A stretch of 64,000 bases of DNA, from contig DATFRP010000227.1 in assembly GCA_035263125.1 (NCBI GenBank), forward strand, positions 32,590-96,589, written 5' to 3'. Shown in pieces: positions 9,366 through 16,932 of the stretch (its first letter is position 1; every line of letters begins with the position of its first letter). The position numbers were made by a program, and so were the translations under genes. Under the pieces are notes generated by a model. That model saw nothing but the letters and a program-made list of their open reading frames with translations, made no database searches and was not told where the DNA came from. Source of the stretch: Gp6-AA40 sp035263125 (lineage in GTDB: Bacteria; Acidobacteriota; Vicinamibacteria; Vicinamibacterales; UBA2999).

Positions 9366-9415
9366 CTCGATGGCCCTCCACTGCGTGACCCGCACCGGAT
9401 GGCGCAACCATCGAG
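9366..9415 (+). promoter_or_regulatory. Spaced inverted repeat upstream of promoter D
   Basis: CTCGATGG (9366-9373) and CCATCGAG (9408-9415) are perfect inverted 8-mers separated by 34 bases, roughly 77-126 bases upstream of the predicted start of promoter D. They could be two half-sites for a sigma-54 activator. They could also form the stem of a large terminator loop after activator 2. Confidence 0.35.
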
Positions 9416-9464
9416 ACATGCCCATCTCAAACCAAAGATCGCGAATCCATTACGGTTTTGTGGG

Positions 9465-9480
9465 GGGCATGCTTGTTGCC
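9465..9480 (+). promoter_or_regulatory. Sigma-54 promoter D
   Basis: GGGCATGCTTGTTGCC has GG-N10-GC spacing with GGCA and TTGC preserved. The predicted start is near 9492, about 39 bases before the diguanylate cyclase ATG at 9531. Confidence 0.65.
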
Positions 9481-9530
9481 AACTCTGCAGACAGGGTTCA
9501 GTAGCATCGCATCAGGGCCTCTGAACTGGC

Positions 9531-11105
9531 ATGAATAGACGGCAGCCGGCCAGAGAAGCGAACGAACGATTCCCAAATTTGGACGGAATGTCAGCCCAAC
9601 GGGAGATTTCACTGGCGGACCCACCGACTCGCCGGCCGGCTCCTGGCCACCGATCGCTTTCCGCCGAGCAACGGCTCGCGCTGCTGCAGGTGTATCAGCG
9701 CGTCCCGGGCGCTGCGCCTCCCCGCGAGTTCCTGCAGCGCCTCGTGACGCAGATCAGCGACATCATCCGTGTGAAGGCCGCGGTCGCGGGCAAGCACGAG
9801 GGCGCATGGGTGCTGGCCGCTGAATCGCAGGTGGAGCCGGTCTTGACGATTCCTGTCAACGGCGGCGCCGAGGGCCTCGAACAGTTCGGTGCAGACCCTG
9901 CTCGTGGCGTCGAGCTCTGGTCGTCCGGCGGAATCGAGTGGACGCTCGTGAGTCTCGCGTCGACACCGAGATCGCCGGTGCTTCTGATTCTCGAAGGGAA
10001 CTGGATCGATGCGTCCGCCGAGTTGATCGAGCTTGCGAAGAGCCTTCTGTCCGGACACCAACGCGAACCGATCACGACACCGGCGGTCGATGCGCTCACG
10101 CATCGTCTGACTCGCACCCTGGCCGACATCTCAGGGCTCGCCACCGTTGGTGAAGCTGTGCTGCAGCATGTCGTACAAGCGGTTCCGAGCCGCATGGCGT
10201 CGCTCGCGGTTGCGGCACCCGATGGCGAGCTGTCGATCGTCGCGACCTACGGTTATCCTCGCGCGCTCGTCGAACATCTGCGGATAGCACCTGGAACTGG
10301 CGTGATCGGCAGCGTGTATCAGTCGCGCGCGCCACTCGTCGTTCCTGATGTCACTGCCACCGCCGCGGGTCTCGACCGTCGACGAACGAGATATCGCACG
10401 AACTCATTCGCGGTCGTCCCGATCATCGCCGGCGGTGAAGTGCTTGGCGTGGTATCGCTGACCGACCGGCTCGCTCCTGGCCCGTACACACCGGATGACG
10501 TCGCGGCGATTCGTACGCTGTTGGCGCCAGTCGCCCTCGCTCTTGGACGAGAGCGTGTGTGGCGTGAAGCGCAGGCGTATGCGCAGGCCGCAGTCATCGA
10601 TCCCGTCAGCGGCCTTTTCAACAGGCGCTACTTCCAGGCCCGCCTCGAAGAGGAATTGCATCGCGCGATCCGCCAGTCGACATCGGTGGCACTGCTCATG
10701 GTCGATCTCGATGGTTTCAAGAGCATCAACGATCGCTTTGGACACGTGGCAGGCGACATGGTGATTCGCGACATTTCCGAGATCCTTCGCCGTTCCGTAC
10801 GCATCTTCGATGTGTGCACGCGATTCGGTGGCGAAGAGTTCGCGGTGATGATGCCTGGTGGAACGGCGGAGAGTGCCGGGACGATCGCTGAACGTATCAG
10901 GCAGCGCGTCGAGACGTACCAGCGCAGCGAATCCGAACTCGCGACGCTCCATGTGACCGCGAGCATCGGCGTGGCGGTGTCACCGCCGGGAGTGACGGCG
11001 CGCGATCTGATCGAGCGCGCGGATCGGGCGCTCTATCATGCGAAGCGCGCCGGAAAGAATCGTGTGAGCACGACTGGTCCAGACGGGACGGTGTTGGATT
11101 CCTGA
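9531..11105 (+). CDS. GAF-GGDEF diguanylate cyclase
   Basis: The 524-residue protein should make c-di-GMP from two GTP. A variable N-terminal part is followed by a GAF sensor domain (about 185-335, LADISGLATVGEAVLQHVV to LGVVSLTDRLAPGPY) and a GGDEF domain (about 357-515: DPVSGLFNRRYFQARL, MVDLDGFKSINDRFGH, signature GGEEF at 433-437). The inhibitory-site motif RxxD is present just before the signature (RIFD), so product feedback is likely. There is no membrane segment. The start is uncertain: ATG 9531 has only a weak ribosome-binding site and ATG 9588 is an alternative. Promoter D implies sigma-54 control, so the cyclase would be an output of the activators as well as a possible input to the PilZ proteins. 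Confidence 0.9.
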   Translation: MNRRQPAREANERFPNLDGMSAQREISLADPPTRRPAPGHRSLSAEQRLALLQVYQRVPGAAPPREFLQRLVTQISDIIRVKAAVAGKHEGAWVLAAESQVEPVLTIPVNGGAEGLEQFGADPARGVELWSSGGIEWTLVSLASTPRSPVLLILEGNWIDASAELIELAKSLLSGHQREPITTPAVDALTHRLTRTLADISGLATVGEAVLQHVVQAVPSRMASLAVAAPDGELSIVATYGYPRALVEHLRIAPGTGVIGSVYQSRAPLVVPDVTATAAGLDRRRTRYRTNSFAVVPIIAGGEVLGVVSLTDRLAPGPYTPDDVAAIRTLLAPVALALGRERVWREAQAYAQAAVIDPVSGLFNRRYFQARLEEELHRAIRQSTSVALLMVDLDGFKSINDRFGHVAGDMVIRDISEILRRSVRIFDVCTRFGGEEFAVMMPGGTAESAGTIAERIRQRVETYQRSESELATLHVTASIGVAVSPPGVTARDLIERADRALYHAKRAGKNRVSTTGPDGTVLDS

Positions 11106-11530
11106 AACTGCGTCCACTCGTCGATCACCCGCCCCAATGGTTTGGGGACTGAAGCCAGAAATCGCCTCGCTAATCTCGACCGTTGTCGCTTCCATCTCTA
11201 CGGCGATCACAGTCGAGGTACGTAGCTCGTCCATTTGTCAAGGGCAGTTTGCGGACCCTTCTCTAAGAGTGCCTACTGTAGGGCATTTACAATATTGTTA
11301 GCGTCATCGCCAGCCGTACGATTTTTGAAATCTCGCATAAGTGACTGTAGAGCTTACAGTTTATCAATTCGATCTCGTACAAGGGCGAAAACCCAATTAC
11401 CAAGTTAGCAAGAATTCAGAGTAAAAACGCGATCTTCGAGCTCGAATTTTGCGACTTTCTCGTTGACCTTAGTCTCTCCAAAAAGGCAGACTTATTCCCG
11501 GCTCGTTATCTGAGAATTGGAGAACACATC
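11106..11530 (+). other. A+T-rich intergenic region with dyads
   Basis: About 425 bases, clearly richer in A+T than the neighbouring genes from about 11230 on, with no credible gene. It contains a perfect palindrome ACAATATTGT (11289-11298), an ACTGTA element at 11275-11280, and the ACTGTA/TACAGT dyad listed below. No clear sigma-54 promoter is seen. It probably holds the promoter and operators of activator 3. Confidence 0.5.
11344..11360 (+). promoter_or_regulatory. ACTGTA-N5-TACAGT dyad, candidate operator
   Basis: A perfect inverted repeat with 6-base arms and a 5-base centre (GAGCT). A second ACTGTA lies 69 bases upstream at 11275-11280, followed by TACAAT after 7 bases. The form suits a dimeric helix-turn-helix regulator. 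It is about 170 bases upstream of the activator 3 start. Confidence 0.4.
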
Positions 11531-12721
11531 TTGTCGAGCTTTTCTGTCCCGCGGATGAATAAGAACCTGCCTGTGTTGCTGGGGGAGAGCGCGGCCATTG
11601 TCTCGTTGCGACGCGAGATCGAGGCTGCCGCCCGCACTGATGCGAAGGTGCTGGTGCTGGGTGAGACGGGCGCAGGAAAGGAAGTCGTGGCTCGTTTGAT
11701 TCACGAGCATAGCTCACGCGCCTCGCGTTCGTTCGTGGCGGTCAACTGCAGCGGAATCCCGGAGACGCTCCTCGAATCCGAGTTGTTCGGTCACGCGCGC
11801 GGGAGTTTCACCGGGGCGTACCGTGATAAACCGGGACTGGTCCGACAAGCGGATCGGGGCACTCTCTTCCTCGACGAGCTCGGGGAAATGAGCCTGCGCA
11901 TGCAGGCTGTCCTGCTGCGATTCGCAGAGACCGGTGAGATTCAAACGATCGGCGTCGATGGTGTCACTGGCCGCTCCGATGTGCGACTCGTCACCGCGAC
12001 CAATCGCAACCTCCGCGAGCGAATCGATGCCGGCGTCTTTCGCGAAGATTTGTATTTCCGATTGAACATCATTCAGATCCATGTGCCGCCGCTTCGCGAG
12101 CGTGCGGAAGATGTGCTGTTGTTGCTCCAGCACTATCTGCGACGCGCCTCAGAGACGCACCGCCTGCACTGCCCGGAGCTGACGTCAGATGCCGAGCAGT
12201 TGCTCGTGGCGTACGCCTGGCCGGGGAACGTCCGTGAGCTGAAAAATCTGACCGAGCGTCTCGTCGTGCGCGAATGGGATCGTCCGATCACGGCCGATGA
12301 TCTGCCGGTCGAAATTCGCGGACGTCGTGAGGTCACGTCGACGGTCTCGAATGTGGTGTTCGCTCAGGAGCCCAATGCGCCCGCAGCTCGCCGCGTCGAA
12401 CGCGGATCGGGCACTGCGGACCGACTCTGGGAACGTCTCATCGCCGGTGAGAGCTTCTGGACGGTCGTGCACCAACCGTTCAAGGCTCACGAGTTGACGC
12501 GAGACGATCTGGCCGCGCTGATTCACCGCGGCCTCGAGCACACGCGAGGGAGCTATCGCGCGCTGCTCGGCGTGTTCGGTCTTCCGCCAACCGACTACAA
12601 ACGTTTCCACGCGTTCCTCTACCAGCAGAACTGCAACCTGCCGGTGGGACCGTATCGCACTGTACGTGCGACGATGCGTCGACAGGATCGCCCCACATCC
12701 GCGTATACGCCGGCCTGCTAG
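11531..12721 (+). CDS. Sigma-54 activator without receiver domain, paralogue 3
   Basis: The 396-residue protein has Walker A GETGAGK (44-50), GSFTGA (91-96), FLDE, FREDLYFRL, WPGNVREL and the shared C-terminal module (ESFWTVVHQPFKAHELTR ... TRGSYRALLGVFG ... DYKRFHAFL), then an extra basic tail of about 25 residues. The start is TTG 11531, supported by GGAGA at 11519-11523; ATG 11555 is an alternative. It is the most divergent of the three copies (GESGVGK to GETGAGK, HVKG to HARG). A strong hairpin follows directly. It may serve different promoters or answer a different partner. Confidence 0.88.
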   Translation: MSSFSVPRMNKNLPVLLGESAAIVSLRREIEAAARTDAKVLVLGETGAGKEVVARLIHEHSSRASRSFVAVNCSGIPETLLESELFGHARGSFTGAYRDKPGLVRQADRGTLFLDELGEMSLRMQAVLLRFAETGEIQTIGVDGVTGRSDVRLVTATNRNLRERIDAGVFREDLYFRLNIIQIHVPPLRERAEDVLLLLQHYLRRASETHRLHCPELTSDAEQLLVAYAWPGNVRELKNLTERLVVREWDRPITADDLPVEIRGRREVTSTVSNVVFAQEPNAPAARRVERGSGTADRLWERLIAGESFWTVVHQPFKAHELTRDDLAALIHRGLEHTRGSYRALLGVFGLPPTDYKRFHAFLYQQNCNLPVGPYRTVRATMRRQDRPTSAYTPAC

Positions 12722-12741
12722 AGGCGCGCACATCACACCCG

Positions 12742-12769
12742 AACGAGCCGCAGCTCACTGCGGCTCGTT
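12742..12769. terminator. Bidirectional hairpin terminator
   Basis: AACGAGCCGCAG and CTGCGGCTCGTT form a perfect 12-base stem around a CTCA loop, between activator 3 (plus) and the Dabb-family gene (minus), whose stop codon it overlaps. There is no long T-run, but stem strength and the convergent setting support termination in both directions. Confidence 0.75.
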
Positions 12770-13127
12770 ACTCCTCAGCGGCGTCGAGAAGCGCAGTCAG
12801 CGCAGGATCCCCTTCCCCAAGGTCGAAGTCGTACATCAACGCATGCTCGAAGCCTGCGAAGAAGCGGGTCGCGAGTTGGTCGTGCACCGGATCGTTCAAG
12901 TACGCCATCAGGCCCGCGACATCGTCGAATTCGATCACGACGGCGTGAGAATAGTCGACGGTCATCAACCGTTCGTACGGTCGTCCGTGGCGCACGCGTC
13001 GGCCGACGCGCGCTCGACGTACTGACGGGATCTGCGTCACCGCCGCAGAAAAGGCCTCCGCGAGACCACGACGTTCGTCCGGGCTCAGGTCGTGTTTGGG
13101 CTGGAACAGGACGACGTGCGCGATCAC
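12768..13127 (-). CDS. Dabb-family (stress-responsive alpha/beta barrel) protein
   Basis: The 119-residue protein begins VIAHVVLFQPKHDLSPDERR and contains YSHAVVIEFDDVAGLMAYL and NDPVHDQLATRFF, the pattern of the small dimeric alpha/beta-barrel Dabb family. The family covers stress-related proteins and some hydroxylases or isomerases; the substrate is unknown here. Translation from GTG at 13127 overlaps the upstream gene's stop by 4 bases (GTGA), and the frame upstream of this point is arginine-rich shadow, so I did not extend it. The acidic C-terminal tail runs into the terminator hairpin. Confidence 0.8.
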   Translation of the reverse strand: MIAHVVLFQPKHDLSPDERRGLAEAFSAAVTQIPSVRRARVGRRVRHGRPYERLMTVDYSHAVVIEFDDVAGLMAYLNDPVHDQLATRFFAGFEHALMYDFDLGEGDPALTALLDAAEE

Positions 13128-13591
13128 GGGCGACGCTTCCGTTTGTGGGTCGCTGACGACGGATGCGGCTTTCGAGCACGCCCCGTGACCATCGAATCCG
13201 GCTTCTTGCGTGTGTCCGCTGTCTGCTCTGAGCCCGGTTCTCGCGGTTGATCCGGTGCGAGACCACGCTGCTTGCGTGCGAAGCGTTCGCGCCGACGCGT
13301 TTGGTTTCGCGCACGCGCCGCAGCCTTGTGCGTCTCGCGCCGGTCGCGATGATCGCCGCCGGGTCGCCAGCTGCGCTCGCGGTGCCCGTGCGCGCGCGGG
13401 CGGCTGGCGTAGTCTCGCGCTTCTTCCGGTGACGCCCAGAGACGGCCGCGCGCGAACCATTTCATTTCCGCATCGGGATGCTTGTCCTGAATCCGACGAA
13501 ACGTCGGCAGCAGATCGTCACGCTCAGCCGCGCGGAAGGCGGTGGGAAGCCCCCCGGCCAGGATCGTCCAGTACGCAAACCGTGGTGGCAT
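13124..13591 (-). CDS. Conserved small basic protein of unknown function
   Basis: 155 residues. The first 60 look folded and conserved: FAYWTILAGGLPTAFRA, then ERDDLLPTFRRIQDKHPD and MKWFARGRLW with SPEEARDY. The rest is Arg/Lys/His-rich and probably disordered. I recall similar YWTIL...PTAFR...WFARG(R/K)LW proteins from Deltaproteobacteria and Acidobacteria with no known function. The basic tail suggests nucleic-acid or ribosome binding, which is inference. It is coupled to the Dabb-family gene by a 4-base overlap and follows the NtrC-type regulator gene by 35 bases on the same strand. Confidence 0.65.
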   Translation of the reverse strand: MPPRFAYWTILAGGLPTAFRAAERDDLLPTFRRIQDKHPDAEMKWFARGRLWASPEEARDYASRPRAHGHRERSWRPGGDHRDRRETHKAAARARNQTRRRERFARKQRGLAPDQPREPGSEQTADTRKKPDSMVTGRARKPHPSSATHKRKRRP

Positions 13592-13626
13592 TCACACCTC
13601 GCCGACGTGTCGTCGCCGTCTGCGAC

Positions 13627-15000
13627 TCACACTGATCCGAATCGTTTGAGTTTTTCGACGAGCGTCGTCCGCTTGATCCGCAGGAGCTCGGCGGCCCTGT
13701 TTCGATTGCCTCCAGTCCGATCGAGCGAGCGCCGGATCAAATCGCGCTCGATCGCCTCGAGGTATGCCGGCAGATCGAGTCCCTCGTCGGGAAAGTCGAC
13801 GATCGGAGTCGCGGTCACGTGAGGAGTGACCTGGACCTCCGCGGGCAGATCGGAACTGTCGATTTCACGGCGGCCCGCACTCAAGGCGACGGCTCGCTCA
13901 ACGGCGTTCTCGAGTTGACGCACGTTTCCCGGCCACTGATACGCCATCAGTGCGCGCATCGCAGCTTGCGACATCTGCATCTGCGATCCAGGGGCGAACT
14001 TCTCGAGGAAGTGCTTGACGAGCACAGGGATGTCATCGCGACGATCGCGCAGCGGCGGCAGTTGGATGGGAATGACGTGAAGACGATAGTAGAGATCCTC
14101 ACGGAACGTCCCCTCGGCCACCATCCTTGCCAAATCAGAGTTGGTCGCGGCGATCACGCGGACGTCGACCTTGATCGTCTGGTTGTCACCGACACGTTCG
14201 AATTCGCGCTCCTGCAGCGCGCGCAGCAGCTTCATCTGGAGCGCGTTGCTCATCGTGCCCACTTCATCGAGGAACAACGTTCCGCGATGCGCCTGCTCGA
14301 ACCGTCCCTGGCGCGCACCGACCGCGCCCGTGAATGCACCACGCACATGGCCGAAGAGTTCCGCCTCGAGCAGCGTCTCCGGAATCGCGCTGCAGTTCAG
14401 CGCGACGAAACGATACGCCTTGCGCGCGCTGTTGTGATGAATGGCGCGCGCGACGACTTCCTTGCCAGTGCCGGTTTCGCCGGTGATCAGAATCGTGCTG
14501 CTCGATCGCGCCACCGTCTCGAGCACGTGAAACAGCTTCTGCATCGGGCGGCTGTGACCGAGGATGCCTTCGAATTGATACCGCTCTTCGAGCTGCGATC
14601 GGAGATAGGCGTTCTCTGACGTGAGCCGCCGCTGCTCCATCGCTTTCTGGAGCACGTGAATGAGCTCGTCGAACTGAAACGGCTTGGCGATGAAGTCGGA
14701 TGCGCCGCGCTTGATCGCATCCACGGCGTCCTTCACCGTGCCGTACCCGGTGATCACGATGGCGACGATGCCGGGATACCGATCGCGAGCGGCTTCAATC
14801 AATCGAGAGCCATCGATACCGGGCAGTCGCAGGTCGGTGATGATGATGTCGAACGCAAACTGATCGAGCATCGCCAGCGCGCGTTCGCCGCTGTCAGCCT
14901 CCACGACCTCGAACCCGCGCTCCCCCAGTCGCTCCGCCATCAGCCCTCGAAGCGTCGCTTCATCGTCCACGAACAGGAGATGGGGAGCGGTTCCGGCCAT
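13627..15000 (-). CDS. NtrC-type sigma-54 response regulator
   Basis: The 457-residue protein has the full NtrC layout: receiver domain (FVDDE at 10-14, phospho-acceptor Asp56 in IIITDLRLPG, Lys106 in AKPF), AAA+ domain with GETGTGKE, the standard GAFTGA and FLDE, and a Fis-type helix-turn-helix at the end (GGNRNRAAELLRIKRTTL). I chose ATG 15000 (MAGTAPHLLFVDDE); the frame is open 35 codons further but that part is not receiver-like. It differs from the three island activators in having a receiver, GAFTGA and a true Fis helix-turn-helix. The hybrid kinase at 16758-18308 is a possible partner. Confidence 0.93.
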   Translation of the reverse strand: MAGTAPHLLFVDDEATLRGLMAERLGERGFEVVEADSGERALAMLDQFAFDIIITDLRLPGIDGSRLIEAARDRYPGIVAIVITGYGTVKDAVDAIKRGASDFIAKPFQFDELIHVLQKAMEQRRLTSENAYLRSQLEERYQFEGILGHSRPMQKLFHVLETVARSSSTILITGETGTGKEVVARAIHHNSARKAYRFVALNCSAIPETLLEAELFGHVRGAFTGAVGARQGRFEQAHRGTLFLDEVGTMSNALQMKLLRALQEREFERVGDNQTIKVDVRVIAATNSDLARMVAEGTFREDLYYRLHVIPIQLPPLRDRRDDIPVLVKHFLEKFAPGSQMQMSQAAMRALMAYQWPGNVRQLENAVERAVALSAGRREIDSSDLPAEVQVTPHVTATPIVDFPDEGLDLPAYLEAIERDLIRRSLDRTGGNRNRAAELLRIKRTTLVEKLKRFGSV

Positions 15001-15146
15001 GGGCGCCAATATCTTGACACAAGGGCGACTAACGAACGGTAGCCAGCGGCCGATACAGCCTTTGAAGGTTATGAAGGGGCCCCACAGGGGGTCCGGTTTG
15101 AACACTTTACCTGGGCTGTCACGACGAGGCCCTTTTTTGAGCGCTT

Positions 15147-15365
15147 ATGGACCGCCAGACCCTGTCAATCATGAAAGCGTGCGAGGCCGTTGGAGTCAGC
15201 CGTCGCACCATCTACAACTGGATCTCCGCGGGCAAGGTCGAATACGTTCGAACCGCCGGTGGCTCGATTCGCATCTTCGCTGACACCCTGTGGCGTGACG
15301 GGGCCTCTCCGGCACGCTCAGAGAATCAGGGAGAGGTAGGGACGGCGCCTGGAACCCACGCCTAA
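15147..15365 (+). CDS. Small MerR/excisionase-type helix-turn-helix protein
   Basis: 72 residues. SIMKACEAVGVSRRTIYNWI followed by SAGKVEYVRTAGGSIRIF is the typical helix-turn-helix and wing of BldC/excisionase-like MerR-family proteins, found free or as the N-terminus of larger regulators. Residues after 50 are disordered. It is transcribed divergently from the NtrC-type regulator over a 146-base gap and is followed 3 bases later by the HisKA-like peptide, so the two are probably one operon. No phage integrase or element ends are seen nearby, so a regulatory role is more likely than excision. Confidence 0.8.
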   Translation: MDRQTLSIMKACEAVGVSRRTIYNWISAGKVEYVRTAGGSIRIFADTLWRDGASPARSENQGEVGTAPGTHA

Positions 15366-15368
15366 CGC

Positions 15369-15617
15369 GTGGGGTTCCCGGCCGTCGGCGTTGAGGCCGA
15401 TCACTCGCCAGGCGATCACGAGTTGGCGGCGCTCTTTCACCGCCTGAACAACCAACTCGGAATCGTGCTGGCCAACGCGGAGCTCCTCGAGTCGAAGGCC
15501 GCCGACGCTGCTGACCGGAGTCGCGCGGCCCACCTCGTGGCCAGCACCTTGGCCGCTATGGCCACGGTCCGCGAGTTGCGTCAGAGAATAGCTCCTGACA
15601 GAGAGCTTCCGCGTTAG
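15369..15617 (+). CDS. Orphan HisKA/DHp-like peptide
   Basis: 82 residues from GTG 15369. The centre reads ELAALFHRLNNQLGIVLANA, like the phospho-histidine helix of a sensor kinase (H-x-x-NN, with His24 as the candidate site), followed by a second helix (RAAHLVASTLAAMATVREL). No ATPase domain follows; the stop is at 15615-15617. It could be a dimerising phosphotransfer protein, a kinase-binding decoy, or the remnant of a lost kinase. It lies directly after the HTH gene and upstream of the sigma-28-type factor gene. Confidence 0.6.
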   Translation: MGFPAVGVEADHSPGDHELAALFHRLNNQLGIVLANAELLESKAADAADRSRAAHLVASTLAAMATVRELRQRIAPDRELPR

Positions 15618-15912
15618 TTCAGGACACGAACACTTCGAAGTCTCGCGCCCTGATCCGTTCGAACACACGAACCCACAACTGTAATTCGAGTGTCATGTTG
15701 TTGGCGAAGCGGACCTCGCTTTCGTCAACGCTTTGGCGATTTTGGGCGGATCCGCCGTGTGGACGGCGCGCAGAATCTGCAACTTTTCGTGGTCTCAAAC
15801 GTCGCAGAAACAGCAACTTAGGGGATGTTCCCGCACGCGGTTTCACTGTGATGCCCGCCGATTCCATGAGTTGGTACCGCGGTTGCCTTACTTGGCTGCG
15901 GAGGTCACATTC
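15618..15912 (+). other. Intergenic region before the sigma factor gene
   Basis: About 295 bases without a credible gene. The sigma-factor frame is open back to 15733, but the extra 60 residues are cysteine/arginine-rich and unlike any sigma factor. No promoter element is clear enough to call. Confidence 0.5.
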
Positions 15913-16932
15913 ATGCGCCCCCAGAACAGTTCGGAGAACCCGCGGGTCATCGCCGGCATCCCCTTCGTCGAGCAGCTGGCCCGCCGCGTCGCCGCCACGA
16001 TGCCTCATTCCATCGATATCGGAGATCTCGTTCAGGATGGAGTCATCGGGCTGATTGATGCGGCCCACCGCTTCGACGAGGCGCGCGGGATCAAGTTCGA
16101 AACGTTCGCCGAACGGCGAATTCGGGGCGCCATGATCGACGCGTTGCGCAAGGACGCCTGGCCCCGCGGCGTGCGTCGCCAGCGGCGCGAGCTCGAAGCG
16201 GCACGTGAGGAGTTGCGGCGCGAGCTCGGTCACGAGCCTTCGCTGGCCGATCTCGCGGCGAAAATCGGCTCCGACGAAAAGCGACTCGGACGCACGATCG
16301 TGCGGATCAACGCCATCGAGTCCACCTCGCCCCTGGCCAACAACGAGAATCTCGACGAATCGACGCTACCCACGGCGCTCATCCCGTCTGAACCGGAACA
16401 CCCCGATGAAGCGTATGAGCGTGAGGAAACGAAAGAGCGCGTCTGCGCAGCGATCGCGTCGTTGCCTCCGCGCGAGCAGAAGGTGATCGGCCTCTACTAC
16501 TACGGAGAGGCGACGATGAAACAGATCGGCGCGGAAATCGGCGTGAACGAGTCACGCGTCTCGCAGCTCCACGCGCGCGCCATCCGCCGGCTTCGTGACG
16601 CTCTCGGCGCGATGACGCCCAATGCCGAGGCGGTGACGATGATGCGCACGGCGATTCTCGAGTTCCAGCACAAGCCGAAGATGGCGAAGGCGACGCTCGC
16701 CAGCAGCTGGGCGGCCGGTGCCGATGCGGCGCAGTCGCGGCCCGGAGTGGTCGTGAGCTACGAGAGCGCTTCGCGCACGCTGCGTAACAAGTCGGCAAGC
16801 CGGAAAGGCTTGGCCAGCCAGCGACAGCCGCTCTCTTCGAAGAAGCGCTCGGCATCAGCTCCGGCGACATCTCCCGTGACGAAGATCACGCGGCGCGCGA
16901 GTGCCGGCGTGGCGGCGGCGATCGCGCGGTAA
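15913..16932 (+). CDS. Sigma-28 (FliA/WhiG)-type RNA polymerase sigma factor
   Basis: 339 residues from ATG 15913, with GGAGGT at 15900-15905. Region 2 is clear (DIGDLVQDGVIGLIDAAHRF, FETFAERRIRGAMIDALR), region 3 follows (LGHEPSLADLAAKIG), and region 4 ends with LPPREQKVIGLYYYGEATMK and GVNESRVSQLHARAIRRLR. This is FliA/WhiG family, used for motility or development regulons. Members are usually about 240-270 residues; here about 90 basic, Ser/Ala-rich residues follow region 4, and the last 58 codons are antisense to the receiver domain of the hybrid kinase. No flagellar genes lie in the window, so the regulon is unknown. Confidence 0.9.
   Translation: MRPQNSSENPRVIAGIPFVEQLARRVAATMPHSIDIGDLVQDGVIGLIDAAHRFDEARGIKFETFAERRIRGAMIDALRKDAWPRGVRRQRRELEAAREELRRELGHEPSLADLAAKIGSDEKRLGRTIVRINAIESTSPLANNENLDESTLPTALIPSEPEHPDEAYEREETKERVCAAIASLPPREQKVIGLYYYGEATMKQIGAEIGVNESRVSQLHARAIRRLRDALGAMTPNAEAVTMMRTAILEFQHKPKMAKATLASSWAAGADAAQSRPGVVVSYESASRTLRNKSASRKGLASQRQPLSSKKRSASAPATSPVTKITRRASAGVAAAIAR

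Noticed and set aside
11224..11255. GGGCAGTTTGC before activator 3 as a sigma-54 promoter
   Set aside because: GG and GC are only 5-7 bases apart instead of 10.
15014..15140. TTGACA at 15014 and a GGGC ... GCCC-TTTTTT stretch near 15115-15137
   Set aside because: No matching -10 follows the TTGACA, and the stem of the possible terminator is only 4 bases and lies just before a gene start.
15733..15912. N-terminal extension of the sigma factor
   Set aside because: The sequence is unlike sigma factors, and GGAGGT marks ATG 15913.
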